From NCBI GenBank assembly GCA_034419095.1, contig DAOULQ010000198.1, positions 1 to 13,289 on the forward strand: 13,289 nucleotides of DNA, written 5' to 3'. This document shows positions 1 to 6,322 of the stretch, piece by piece; position 1 is the stretch's first letter; each line of letters opens with the position of its first letter. The DNA is from UBA7937 sp034419095 (GTDB taxonomy: Bacteria > Chloroflexota > Anaerolineae > UBA7937). Position numbers and translations under genes: made by a program. The notes under the pieces were generated by a model. That model made no database searches. It saw only the letters and a program-made list of their open reading frames with translations, and was not told the DNA's origin.

Positions 1-348
1 AAGGTGACTTATGCAGGCGGGATTGCTGAAGTCGCCAGAGTGATCCATTCTGTCAGAAACAAACTGGTACACGGTGGTGAAGACGGTTTAGAGCTAACCA
101 GGCTTGTTGATTACGCACTGAGAATGCGGTCTCAAGCGCTAATAGCACGTCTCGGTTATCTACTTGAGACATTGGAAGTTCCACTTCCAACGCACCAAGA
201 GGAGAAATTGTTATCTGGAATCACCAGGTCCAAGACATATTTGGGCTCCCTCAGAAGGTGGGGCAAAGAGGGGCATTACAATAAAAAATGGCAAATAGTA
301 ATAAACGTGCCTAGAGAGAGACTCTTTGCCGAAATTCGTATTGTCTAG
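1..348 (+). CDS. AbiEi-type antitoxin, C-terminal part (5' end outside window)
   Basis: The reading frame is open from the first base of the window, so this is the C-terminal part of a longer protein; the GTG at position 4 is probably not the true start. The visible 115 residues resemble the C-terminal domain of AbiEi/COG5340-type antitoxins: a helical stretch with 'RSQALIARLGYLLETL', followed near the end by 'NKKWQIVINV', the usual beta segment before the terminus. The N-terminal winged helix that would bind the operator is not in the window. The stop lies 2 bp before the AbiEii start, so the two genes are co-transcribed and probably translationally coupled. In this family the antitoxin represses the operon and counters the AbiEii nucleotidyltransferase. 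Family assignment rests on this context plus the motif pattern. Confidence 0.75.
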   Translation, partial: KVTYAGGIAEVARVIHSVRNKLVHGGEDGLELTRLVDYALRMRSQALIARLGYLLETLEVPLPTHQEEKLLSGITRSKTYLGSLRRWGKEGHYNKKWQIVINVPRERLFAEIRIV

Positions 349-350
349 AA

Positions 351-1244
351 ATGATCGCTCAAAAATTCGTTAATCAATACGCTATAGGATCTCAAGTCGA
401 TTTATTAACAGCAGAGCGTGATGTTGTTCTTACTTATACCCTGAAAATACTGGGTGACGCTTCACTGCCAGGCCGCTTGACTTTTAAGGGTGGTACTTGT
501 CTCAGAAAGATTTATCTGGGTCGAACTGGGCGTTTTTCTGAGGATCTTGACTTCACAGCGCTAGACGCAAGCCACCCTGATGATCCTATTTTAGCCCTTG
601 CAGCATTATTAGATGGGAAAACCTTTTACGACATCGCTTTTTCCATACCTACCCAAGATCTCTACGTTCGAGAAGATGCAAAGGCCTGTGGAGTACTCGT
701 TGAGTATTCACATGAGTGGAACCCGAAAGCACAATTTGAGGTTCAGATCAGCTTTCGAGAAGAACCAATACTACCCACAGAACTAAGGCCTCTGATTACA
801 GAAGGTTATTTCAAACGCTTGGAAATTGACCCTCCACTCGTTCGCGCATTACACTTTGAAGAAGTTGTCGCTGAGAAAATACGTGCCTTCTATCAACGTG
901 GTACTACAAGAGATCTGTACGATCTCTTTCTACTTGGTCAGCGCCCCTTCGATAGGGATCGTGTCCGAGCCCTTTCTGTGATTAAATGCTGGTCAGTAAA
1001 TGATTCGTTCGATCCCAGCCGACTATTCGATAGAATACAAACCGGGGGCTTCGACCGGACTGACTTGGCTAGGCTGGTTCCCAAGCGTCAGCTACTAGAG
1101 ACAGAAACCATAATCACTACATGCCAAAGAAACTACCGCTTCTTAAATGCTTTATCTCCGAATGAATTACTCCTCGCTCAGGACCAACATCGTAGTCGTA
1201 ACGACCTATTTGAAATTATAGTTGCAAACGTTAGGCAACTATGA
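351..1244 (+). CDS. AbiEii-family nucleotidyltransferase toxin (type IV TA)
   Basis: This is a complete 297-residue protein of the AbiEii/DUF1814 nucleotidyltransferase family. Four family motifs are visible. KGGT at residues 46-49 is the nucleotide-binding loop. RFSEDLDF at 61-68 carries the metal-binding aspartates D65 and D67. EKIRAFYQR lies at 175-183, and RDLYDL at 187-192. Characterised relatives such as AbiEii and MenT add nucleotides to tRNA or otherwise use NTPs to block translation. AbiE systems act in abortive infection against phage. The gene starts 2 bp after the AbiEi-like stop. The DNA here looks AT-richer than the genes after 1286, which suggests horizontal acquisition. All catalytic residues are intact, so the toxin is probably active. 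The exact substrate cannot be inferred. Confidence 0.9.
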   Translation: MIAQKFVNQYAIGSQVDLLTAERDVVLTYTLKILGDASLPGRLTFKGGTCLRKIYLGRTGRFSEDLDFTALDASHPDDPILALAALLDGKTFYDIAFSIPTQDLYVREDAKACGVLVEYSHEWNPKAQFEVQISFREEPILPTELRPLITEGYFKRLEIDPPLVRALHFEEVVAEKIRAFYQRGTTRDLYDLFLLGQRPFDRDRVRALSVIKCWSVNDSFDPSRLFDRIQTGGFDRTDLARLVPKRQLLETETIITTCQRNYRFLNALSPNELLLAQDQHRSRNDLFEIIVANVRQL

Positions 1245-1285
1245 CAGTGATCGTAATGATGACGACCATAACGAGGTAATAATCT

Positions 1286-1762
1286 ATGCCCCTCATCATC
1301 GACGGACACAACTTGATAGGCCAGATGTTAGACATCTCCCTCTCCGACCCCCATGATGAGGAGAAACTGATCGCTCGTCTAGAGGAATACCATCGAGAGA
1401 GGGGGACACCCATCATCGTGGTCTTCGATCCCGGGCAATCGCCCCCTCCCGCCAAGAGACTACGGGGCAAAGGGATCAAAGTCCTCTTCGCCCCTCCAGG
1501 CTCCAAAGCGGACACGCTGATAATCAACCTCATAAAGAAAAGCCCCTACCCCAGGGGCCTAACCATCGTCTCCTCGGATCGGGAAGTGCGCCGAGCAGCC
1601 CGGGCCAGACGAGCCAAAAGGATGACCGCTCAGAGGTTCGCCCGGCTACTATCCCGCCCTAAAAGGTCTCAGGTCAAGGAACCAGCGATCAAAGAAAAAG
1701 AACTCTCCTCTTCCGAAGTGAGGGAGTGGATGGCGATCTTCGAAAAGAGAGAGCAAAATTAA
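1286..1762 (+). CDS. YacP-like NYN-domain endoribonuclease
   Basis: This 158-residue protein matches the YacP/Rae1 NYN (PIN-like) family. The N-terminus is 'PLIIDGHNLI' with D6 and N9. A second acidic position is D48 in 'VVFDPG', then comes the family signature GSKADT at 72-77 (D76), and 'IVSSDREV' at 94-101 with S97 and D98 near the end of the fold. These acidic residues form the metal-dependent nuclease site of PIN-like domains. The B. subtilis member Rae1 cleaves mRNA in the ribosomal A site; whether this one does is inference. Length is close to the usual ~170 residues; the last ~35 are Lys/Glu-rich and probably disordered. GAGGT lies 8 nt before the ATG. It is 41 bp after the AbiEii stop and could be reached by read-through, but the base composition differs and it looks like a host gene. 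Confidence 0.85.
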   Translation: MPLIIDGHNLIGQMLDISLSDPHDEEKLIARLEEYHRERGTPIIVVFDPGQSPPPAKRLRGKGIKVLFAPPGSKADTLIINLIKKSPYPRGLTIVSSDREVRRAARARRAKRMTAQRFARLLSRPKRSQVKEPAIKEKELSSSEVREWMAIFEKREQN

Positions 1763-2001
1763 GCGAAGAGGCCTCCCCTAAAGAAGGCCGCTTTCCATAT
1801 CGAGTAGTGGCTAGGAGAGTCTAGGTCATCTTCGCCACGATATCGGGAACCCAAAATCCAAGTACCATTCACAATGGAAGCAAGAGTGGCAGAGGAACTT
1901 GGTCCTGGCTAGATAGGAAACAGAGGGCAACGCCACGATAGTCATAGCCGAGGTCCAATAGTCCTGTGCGAGCAAATGCTCGGACTGCGCTCTTCATGGC
2001 C
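1763..2001. other. Intergenic stretch, no gene recognised
   Basis: No convincing coding region is seen on either strand between the NYN gene and the ComM remnant. Just after the NYN stop (about 1763-1802) GGCC and AAGC/GCTT complements can form an interrupted hairpin followed by only three T residues, a poor terminator candidate. A short minus-strand reading frame (start near 1997) is open for about 40 codons, but I recognise no family in it. Confidence 0.4.
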
Positions 2002-2127
2002 ACGGACCCGCTCCCGGGGTTCCTGGACGGCCTTATCGGAGAGGCCGACGATGGTAACAGCAGGTAGGCCAGCCGAGATATCCACCTCCACCTGGATGAC
2101 AGCCCCCTCTAACCCCACCACGGCAAA
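2002..2127 (-). pseudogene. Remnant of ComM/YifB (Mg-chelatase-like) N-terminus
   Basis: A minus-strand frame encodes 'FAVVGLEGAVIQVEVDIS' followed by 'GLPAVTIVGLSDKAVQEPRERVR'. This closely follows the conserved first ~45 residues of ComM/YifB AAA+ helicases, whose usual form is SCAVVGLEGxxVEVEVDISxGLPxFTIVGLPDxAVxESRERVR. After RERVR the similarity stops: the next ~20 residues do not match the expected segment and the frame ends at 1942. No AAA+ domain (full length ~500 residues) follows. Residues upstream of the match also look unrelated to a normal ComM N-terminus. This is a decayed fragment, not a working gene. It overlaps the upstream side of the promoter for the winged-helix gene on the other strand. 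Confidence 0.75.
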
Positions 2128-2169
2128 CTCATCTTTGTCGCATTTGATATGAGAGATACCGCCAAGATG

Positions 2170-2198
2170 TTGACAGCGGGGCGACATCGTTGTATACT
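2170..2198 (+). promoter_or_regulatory. Sigma70-type promoter of the winged-helix gene
   Basis: A perfect -35 box TTGACA (2170-2175) is followed after 17 bp by TATACT (2193-2198), one mismatch from the consensus -10. Transcription would begin near 2205, giving a ~50-nt leader before the ATG at 2255. It is the best-scoring promoter by eye in the window's plus strand apart from the MNT/HEPN one. Confidence 0.75.
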
Positions 2199-2254
2199 AG
2201 AGGCATTGTTTTCCTCTGTACCCTCCCGCGGATGTGGGTAGCAAGGTCAACGGG

Positions 2255-2605
2255 ATGGCAAAGCGAAAAGCCCTTCGAACCCGCAGGAAAAGAAAGGCCG
2301 GACATCTCCAGGCTGGGGGTATATCTTTAGACCTCGAGAACCGCTGTGTTACCAAGGGTAAGGTGACCTTTCACTTGACGCCCAAGGAGTGTGCTTTGCT
2401 CCAGACTTTCATGAACAACGGCGGTACAGTACTCACCCGCAAGTTCCTCATGAAGAGGGTGTGGGATACCGACTGGACGGAGGATACAAGGACGTTGGAT
2501 GTCCACGTTCGATGGCTGCGTGAGAAGATCGAGGATAACCCGAGCAAGCCGGTATATTTGCGAACTGTGCGTGGGGTAGGATACCGATTCGAGGTGCCGG
2601 AGTAG
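2255..2605 (+). CDS. Orphan OmpR/PhoB-type winged-helix DNA-binding protein
   Basis: The protein (116 residues from ATG 2255) is a lone Trans_reg_C (OmpR/PhoB) effector domain. The basic N-terminal tail is rich in Arg and Lys. It is followed by the beta-sheet and recognition-helix pattern: 'LTPKECALLQTFMNNGG', 'LTRKFLMKRVW', 'RTLDVHVRWLREKIE' and the C-terminal hairpin 'LRTVRGVGYRF'. There is no receiver domain, and an in-frame TAG at 2198-2200 excludes an upstream extension to one. I chose ATG 2255 because AAGG lies 8 nt upstream; GTG 2234 in the same frame is possible and adds 7 residues. It has its own strong promoter. It must act without Asp phosphorylation of its own, as a constitutive or partner-controlled regulator. 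Its targets are unknown. Confidence 0.88.
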   Translation: MAKRKALRTRRKRKAGHLQAGGISLDLENRCVTKGKVTFHLTPKECALLQTFMNNGGTVLTRKFLMKRVWDTDWTEDTRTLDVHVRWLREKIEDNPSKPVYLRTVRGVGYRFEVPE

Positions 2606-2732
2606 TCCCCCGTGTTTGTTTTTGCTTGATGGGCGCTTTTCTAGTATCCTCAGGTAACCTTTTTCCACCACCGCTTCACTTATTGTCTTCAGCGGTCTCG
2701 TTTGATTGGAGAGAGGGAAGAGGAGTCGTTCC

Positions 2733-3452
2733 ATGAAAAAAGCGATCGCTCTTTTGGTCACCATTTCCATCCTTATGGGAGTCTCGGGCTGTGCCCTTAG
2801 TGAATTGGTGTCTCAAGCACCTACAGCGACCCCTACGCCCTCTAGGACACCTAAGCCCACCTTCACCCCTTTGGTCACAGAGACACCAACTCCGGAGGCT
2901 ACTCCCACGGCCACGAATACCCCAGTCACCGTTCCCACCGATACCCCAGCCCTCCTGCCGACGGCGACGCCTATGGCCACGAATACCCCTATCCCTCCCC
3001 CCACTCCTACCTCACCACCTCCGCCTCCAACCGCCACTCCCACTCACACCCCTGCACCAGTGGTCTACGCTTGTTCCTACGTGGAGGGCAGCAGGAAAAC
3101 GACAGCGGCAGGGAAGCCAGGGGAGGGACAACCCTCCGCAACCATAGAAGGCTATATCGAGGATGCGGCAGGCAATAGACGCAATGGCATTGCCGTCTAT
3201 TTTGAATTTCCCACGGCTAACCCTCCAACCGAATGTGTGATCAGTGGAGCCGGTACATGGGGGCCTGGTCAGTTCAAATTCGACCGATACGCTGGCGAAG
3301 GAGGGGGGTTGGGACCGGACGTCCAATATTATTTGACCATTAAGCAGAGTTGCGATCCTGGCGCCCCGGCTCTATCCGCACGGGAGGATTTCAGGTATAA
3401 GTGGTGGGCCTCTGGCCATCAGTACGACATTAAGTTCAGGTGTAGTTACTAG
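2733..3452 (+). CDS. Surface lipoprotein with Thr/Pro-rich stalk
   Basis: The start is set at ATG 2733, which has AGGAG 7 nt upstream and begins directly with a lipoprotein signal peptide: MKK, a hydrophobic core, and lipobox VSGC with Cys20. An in-frame TTG at 2706 would put nine charged residues before the signal and is unlikely. Residues ~30-109 are a low-complexity Thr/Pro stalk built from TPTP/TATP/TNTP units, of the kind that spaces surface domains from the membrane in Chloroflexota. The C-terminal ~130 residues form a compact domain with four cysteines (for example C114 and the third-last residue) and a beta-rich pattern ('ATIEGYIEDAAGNRRNGIAVYFEF') resembling carboxypeptidase-regulatory/Ig-like folds. 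I do not recognise a specific function. The MBL-fold gene follows after 21 bp, so the two probably form an operon. Confidence 0.8.
   Translation: MKKAIALLVTISILMGVSGCALSELVSQAPTATPTPSRTPKPTFTPLVTETPTPEATPTATNTPVTVPTDTPALLPTATPMATNTPIPPPTPTSPPPPPTATPTHTPAPVVYACSYVEGSRKTTAAGKPGEGQPSATIEGYIEDAAGNRRNGIAVYFEFPTANPPTECVISGAGTWGPGQFKFDRYAGEGGGLGPDVQYYLTIKQSCDPGAPALSAREDFRYKWWASGHQYDIKFRCSY
2909..2989 (+). repeat. In-frame direct repeat within the Thr/Pro stalk
   Basis: The 15-mer GGCCACGAATACCCC occurs at 2909-2923 and again at 2975-2989, exactly 66 bp (22 codons) apart, encoding ATNTP both times. It lies in the low-complexity stalk, so slippage or unequal crossover could change the stalk length by 22 residues without breaking the frame. 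Confidence 0.7.
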
Positions 3453-3473
3453 TTGTTGAGTTGAGGTGGTTGG

Positions 3474-4082
3474 ATGATAGAGAAGATCAGTTGGCTGGGA
3501 CACGCCAGTTTCAAGATCGGGGACGATAAGGTGGTCTATATCGACCCTTGGAAACTGGGCAGGGCTGAGCCGGCCGATATGATCTTGGTCACCCACTCCC
3601 ACTACGACCACTGTTCGCCCCAAGATGTGGCTAAGTTGCAAAAAGAGGGGACGGTGATCGTCACCGTGGCCGACTGCGCTGGTAAGTTCAGGGGTGACGT
3701 GCGCATCATGAAACCTGGGGATAGTCTAAAGATAGACGAGGTGACTATCGAGGCCGTGCCCGCCTATAATACCGATAAGCCCAATCATCCCAGGGCTGCT
3801 GGTGGGGTGGGGTTCATAATCGAGATGGGCGGGAGCCGCATATACCATGCTGGGGATACGGATTTGATCCCGGAGATGGACGAGATCGAGGCTGACATAG
3901 CCCTTCTCCCCGTGGCGGGACCTACCATGACTGCTGAGGAGGCAGCCCAGGCCGTGGAGAGGATCAACCCCCGGGTGGCCATCCCCATGCATTATGGGGA
4001 GATCGTGGGCTCCCGAGCCGATGCAGAGAAATTCAAGCGACTTTGCAGTTGCGAGGTGCGGATTCTGGAGCTGGAAAGATAG
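3474..4082 (+). CDS. MBL-fold metal-dependent hydrolase (UlaG/UPF0173-like)
   Basis: This 202-residue protein is a metallo-beta-lactamase-fold enzyme. It starts with 'WLGHASFKI' (H10), typical of the UlaG/UPF0173 subgroup. It has the metal motif HSHYDH at residues 41-46 (H41, H43, D45, H46), a further ligand region 'YHAGDTD' at 124-130 (H125, D128), and 'PMHYG' at 171-175 (H173), giving a complete dinuclear site. Length fits the minimal single-domain family. GAGG is 7 nt before the ATG. The substrate is unknown: relatives include ascorbate-6-phosphate lactonase and many uncharacterised hydrolases. It follows the Thr/Pro lipoprotein by 21 bp and ends at a strong terminator, so the pair forms a unit. 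It has no signal peptide and is cytoplasmic. Confidence 0.9.
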   Translation: MIEKISWLGHASFKIGDDKVVYIDPWKLGRAEPADMILVTHSHYDHCSPQDVAKLQKEGTVIVTVADCAGKFRGDVRIMKPGDSLKIDEVTIEAVPAYNTDKPNHPRAAGGVGFIIEMGGSRIYHAGDTDLIPEMDEIEADIALLPVAGPTMTAEEAAQAVERINPRVAIPMHYGEIVGSRADAEKFKRLCSCEVRILELER

Positions 4083-4102
4083 GCATCAGGGGGATAGCGC
4101 GG

Positions 4103-4132
4103 AAGAGCGGTCTCAACAGGAGGCCGCTTTTT
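4103..4132 (+). terminator. Rho-independent terminator after the MBL-fold gene
   Basis: A 9-bp stem (AGCGGTCTC with GAGGCCGCT, one G-T pair) closes a 5-nt loop AACAG and is followed by TTTTT. The 5' As extend pairing into the T-tract. It starts 20 bp after the stop codon and separates the lipoprotein/MBL unit from the MNT/HEPN operon. Confidence 0.85.
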
Positions 4133-4226
4133 CATCATCGGAGATAGAGGTTTGAAGGAAGTCATGGCATAGTAAAGCGAAGATCCATCGTTTTCATGGT
4201 CTCATGGAGAGGAATATGAGCCATAG

Positions 4227-4255
4227 TTGACATTTGTACAAAATCGTTGTACAAT
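4227..4255 (+). promoter_or_regulatory. Promoter of the MNT/HEPN operon
   Basis: Perfect -35 TTGACA (4227-4232), 17-bp spacer, -10 TACAAT (4250-4255, one mismatch). The start point would fall near 4262, about 25 nt before the ATG. The spacer, -10 and start site lie wholly within the TTGTACAA operator array, so bound repressor would block RNA polymerase. Confidence 0.75.
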
Positions 4256-4276
4256 TGTACAAAATATTTGTACAAA
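4233..4276 (+). promoter_or_regulatory. Four-copy TTGTACAA operator array
   Basis: The 8-bp perfect palindrome TTGTACAA occurs at 4234-4241, 4247-4254, 4255-4262 and 4268-4275. Centre-to-centre spacings are 13, 8 and 13 bp, so the whole 44-bp block is itself an imperfect palindrome centred between copies 2 and 3; the outer copies are extended to TTTGTACAAA. It overlaps the -10 and start site of the operon. The likely binder is the N-terminal winged helix of the MNT protein encoded just downstream, which would give antitoxin autoregulation. The repeats are seen directly; the binder is inference. Confidence 0.8.
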
Positions 4277-4286
4277 GGCATAAGCG

Positions 4287-4883
4287 ATGCTTGAAGAGTT
4301 ATTTTCATCTAATGTGCGTGTCCAGTTGCTGGTCATTCTTCTCACCAACCCTGATGAAGGGTTTTACATCCGTCAACTGGCCCGACGGATGGGGGAACAT
4401 CCTTACGCCGTTCAGCGGGAACTGCGGCGGTTAGAAAGGTTGGGTCTTTTAACCTCCCATACCCGAGGGCGCATGAAATACTATTCCGTTGAGCGAGATT
4501 TCCCCTTGTACCCAGAGCTGAAGCGCATCATCCTCAAGACAGCAGGGCTGGGCGATCTGCTGCGACAGAAGTTGCAGAACGTGGGCTCTATCGAATCTGC
4601 CTTCATCTACGGTTCGGTGGCCGCGGGAGAGGAGGATGTGGCCTCCGATGTCGATTTGATGTTGGTGGGGGAGGTAGATCCTCTCGCTCTCGCTCCAATG
4701 ATAGCGGGCTTAGAAGAACGTCTAGGACGTTCTATTAACTGTGTTGTCTATAGCCCTGAAGAGTTCAAGGAACGGAAAGACCAAAGGGATCCCTTCCTTG
4801 AAGATGTCTTAAAGAGCCCTATAGTTATGCTGGTCGGGCGTGAAGATGAGCTATCGGGAATTGGTGCAGAAAGGGCTGATTAA
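4287..4883 (+). CDS. Winged-helix/MNT nucleotidyltransferase antitoxin (type VII-like TA)
   Basis: This 198-residue protein has two domains. Residues ~1-70 form an ArsR-like winged helix ('GFYIRQLARRMGEHPYAVQR', 'LERLGLLTSHTRGRMKYYSV'). Residues ~100-185 form a minimal nucleotidyltransferase with GS at 109-110, ten residues, then D121-V-D123. This is exactly the GSX10DXD motif of MntA antitoxins, which inactivate their HEPN partner by AMPylation. AAAGG lies 8 nt before the ATG. The stop overlaps the HEPN gene by 38 bp, so translation is coupled. The fused DNA-binding domain and the TTGTACAA array at the promoter point to self-repression. Such HTH-MNT fusions with a HEPN neighbour are common in bacteria and archaea. 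The antitoxin role here is inferred from motif and context. Confidence 0.88.
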   Translation: MLEELFSSNVRVQLLVILLTNPDEGFYIRQLARRMGEHPYAVQRELRRLERLGLLTSHTRGRMKYYSVERDFPLYPELKRIILKTAGLGDLLRQKLQNVGSIESAFIYGSVAAGEEDVASDVDLMLVGEVDPLALAPMIAGLEERLGRSINCVVYSPEEFKERKDQRDPFLEDVLKSPIVMLVGREDELSGIGAERAD

Positions 4884-5295
4884 GCCTTGCCGAGCCAGGC
4901 CAAGGCAGGTAGAACGGCGGTTACACGACGCCGCGCAGCACTTGACCGATGCCGGAGAGCTTATAAGTCGCGATAGTTTTGACAACGCATACCGCCTTGC
5001 CTATGATGCTGTCCTGACAGCGGCTGAGGCGTTGATGCTCTCTAGAGGCTACCGAGCCCGCGAGAAAGAGCATCACAAGATAGTGGTTCGTTTCACGAAG
5101 TTGGCGCTTGGCCCCGAGTTTGCTTCACCAACCGACCTCTTCGATCAGATGCGGCGCAAGCGACATCAGATATATTATGAAGGTCTGGGATTCATCTCCA
5201 GGGGGGAAGCCGAGAAGGTACTAGCCTTTGCGAGGGAGTTTGTAGAGGAGTTGAGAGAGATAGCAACGGGACAGAGACGGCTCGACTTTGAATGA
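4846..5295 (+). CDS. HEPN-domain protein, probable toxin partner of MNT
   Basis: This 149-residue all-helical protein is a HEPN-domain member of the MNT-associated type. It has a long amphipathic helix ('RLAYDAVLTAAEALMLSRGY') and a C-terminal 'FDQMRRKRHQIYYEG' segment where the RNase motif sits. ATG 4846 is preferred; a GTG at 4840 in the same frame would add two residues. The start lies inside the MNT gene, a tight translational overlap typical of TA pairs. Canonical HEPN RNases have R-X4-6-H. Here the arginines are R103, R104 and R106 before H107, so the spacing is not canonical, though the H..YY context that MNT enzymes AMPylate in type VII systems is retained (Y110, Y111). It may be a variant RNase or a non-catalytic HEPN. 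The role as toxin is inferred. Confidence 0.8.
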   Translation: MSYRELVQKGLIKPCRARPRQVERRLHDAAQHLTDAGELISRDSFDNAYRLAYDAVLTAAEALMLSRGYRAREKEHHKIVVRFTKLALGPEFASPTDLFDQMRRKRHQIYYEGLGFISRGEAEKVLAFAREFVEELREIATGQRRLDFE

Positions 5296-5353
5296 TATCT
5301 GGGGTAAGTGTCAATTACTTTTCCCCCCGGAGTTGTGACGCGAGAACGCGCTT

Positions 5354-6256
5354 ATGATCAGCCCACACCTCCTTGCTCTCTTGGAAGCCATCCTGGTTAC
5401 CATCCTGTGGTCATCCTCCTTCATTCTAATCAAGTTGGGCCTAGAGGAGTTGCCCCCTTTTCTCTTCGCTGGGCTGCGCTATTTTGGGGGCTTCTTGGTT
5501 CTTCTGGCCTTCGCCCTGGTGCTGAGGAGGCAGGGGCTGCCCCAGGCCCTGGGCCTCCGCAGATGGGCCAAGTTGGTGGGGGTGGGCATCGCAGCATATA
5601 CTCTGGGCAATGGTTTTCTTTTCGTATCGCTCACCATGATCCCTGCGGTGACGGCCTCCTTTATACAGGGCCTGATACCTCTTCTGGTAGCGGTCTTGGG
5701 GGTGCTTCACCTTCGGGAGCGGCCCTCACTCCTTCAAGCAGGGGGCATATTGCTAGCCTTAGTCGGGGCCTACATCTTCTTCCCCCTCGATGTGGCCGCG
5801 GGGCAGGCTATGGGAATCATCATCGCCTTGGGGGCGGCGCTCTCCTTCGCCTATCAGATGATACTCGTTCGAGACCTCTCCCGGGATGGCATCCCCGGCC
5901 CCTTGTGGTTGACCATTATCAGCCTGGGGATAGGAGGTGGGCTCCTTTTTCTGCCCGCGGCCTTCGAACCGCTGCCTCGACTGACCATGATCGGCGTAGT
6001 GATTCTCCTGTGGCTGGTTCTGGTCAACACAGCCTTCGCCCATTTGCTCTGGAATCATGCCCTGGAACACCTCAAGGCCTTCGAGCAGGCTATGGTGGCG
6101 AATACCATGCCCCTGCAGATAGCTCTCTGGGCCTGGCTCTTTCTGGGGGAGGAAGTGACGCTTAGGATGGTTGTGGGTCTAGTGGTTGTCGTTTTTGGCG
6201 TCTTTGTGGTGCAGGCCGATAGATATATCTGGAGCCTCCTGAGGAGGTTTGGCTGA
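5354..6256 (+). CDS. EamA/DMT-family transporter
   Basis: This 300-residue membrane protein has about ten hydrophobic segments arranged as two EamA repeats of five. The first repeat opens with 'TILWSSSFILIKLGLEELPPFLFAGLRYF', a typical drug/metabolite-transporter start. The second begins around residue 150 with 'IIALGAALSFAYQMILVRDLS' and ends with 'LWAWLFLGEEVTLRMVVGLVVVV'. Both the length and the LGEE motif near the end are standard. Family members export amino acids, metabolites or drugs by an unknown driving mode; no substrate can be called from sequence. The gene lies 58 bp after the HEPN stop. No good SD is seen before the ATG; a small CGCG-AGAA-CGCG hairpin sits 3 nt upstream instead. 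It may be read from the TA promoter, but is functionally unrelated. Confidence 0.9.
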   Translation: MISPHLLALLEAILVTILWSSSFILIKLGLEELPPFLFAGLRYFGGFLVLLAFALVLRRQGLPQALGLRRWAKLVGVGIAAYTLGNGFLFVSLTMIPAVTASFIQGLIPLLVAVLGVLHLRERPSLLQAGGILLALVGAYIFFPLDVAAGQAMGIIIALGAALSFAYQMILVRDLSRDGIPGPLWLTIISLGIGGGLLFLPAAFEPLPRLTMIGVVILLWLVLVNTAFAHLLWNHALEHLKAFEQAMVANTMPLQIALWAWLFLGEEVTLRMVVGLVVVVFGVFVVQADRYIWSLLRRFG

Positions 6257-6322
6257 GGGAGGGAACCATAGTCAATCTGTTTGCTCTGTGCAAGGCCGTG
6301 ATTCCCGGGTGGAAGGGTTAGC

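Noticed and set aside
2620..2666. Possible promoter TTGCTT-17-TATCCT before the Thr/Pro lipoprotein
   Set aside because: Only 3/6 and 4/6 matches; not better than expected by chance in this T-rich stretch.
4233..4276. Possible CRISPR array or integron-like repeats
   Set aside because: The repeat units are only 8 bp, palindromic and spaced 0-5 bp, over a promoter; this is an operator cluster, and no CRISPR-like repeat/spacer array or cas gene is seen elsewhere.
4234..4434. Open frame starting within the TTGTACAA array
   Set aside because: It is an out-of-frame shadow of the MNT gene and begins in the operator repeats; low-complexity start and no SD.
5308..6165. Long plus-strand frame overlapping the EamA gene
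   Set aside because: Gly/Pro/Ser-rich, no family resemblance; the +1 frame encodes a typical ten-segment EamA transporter.
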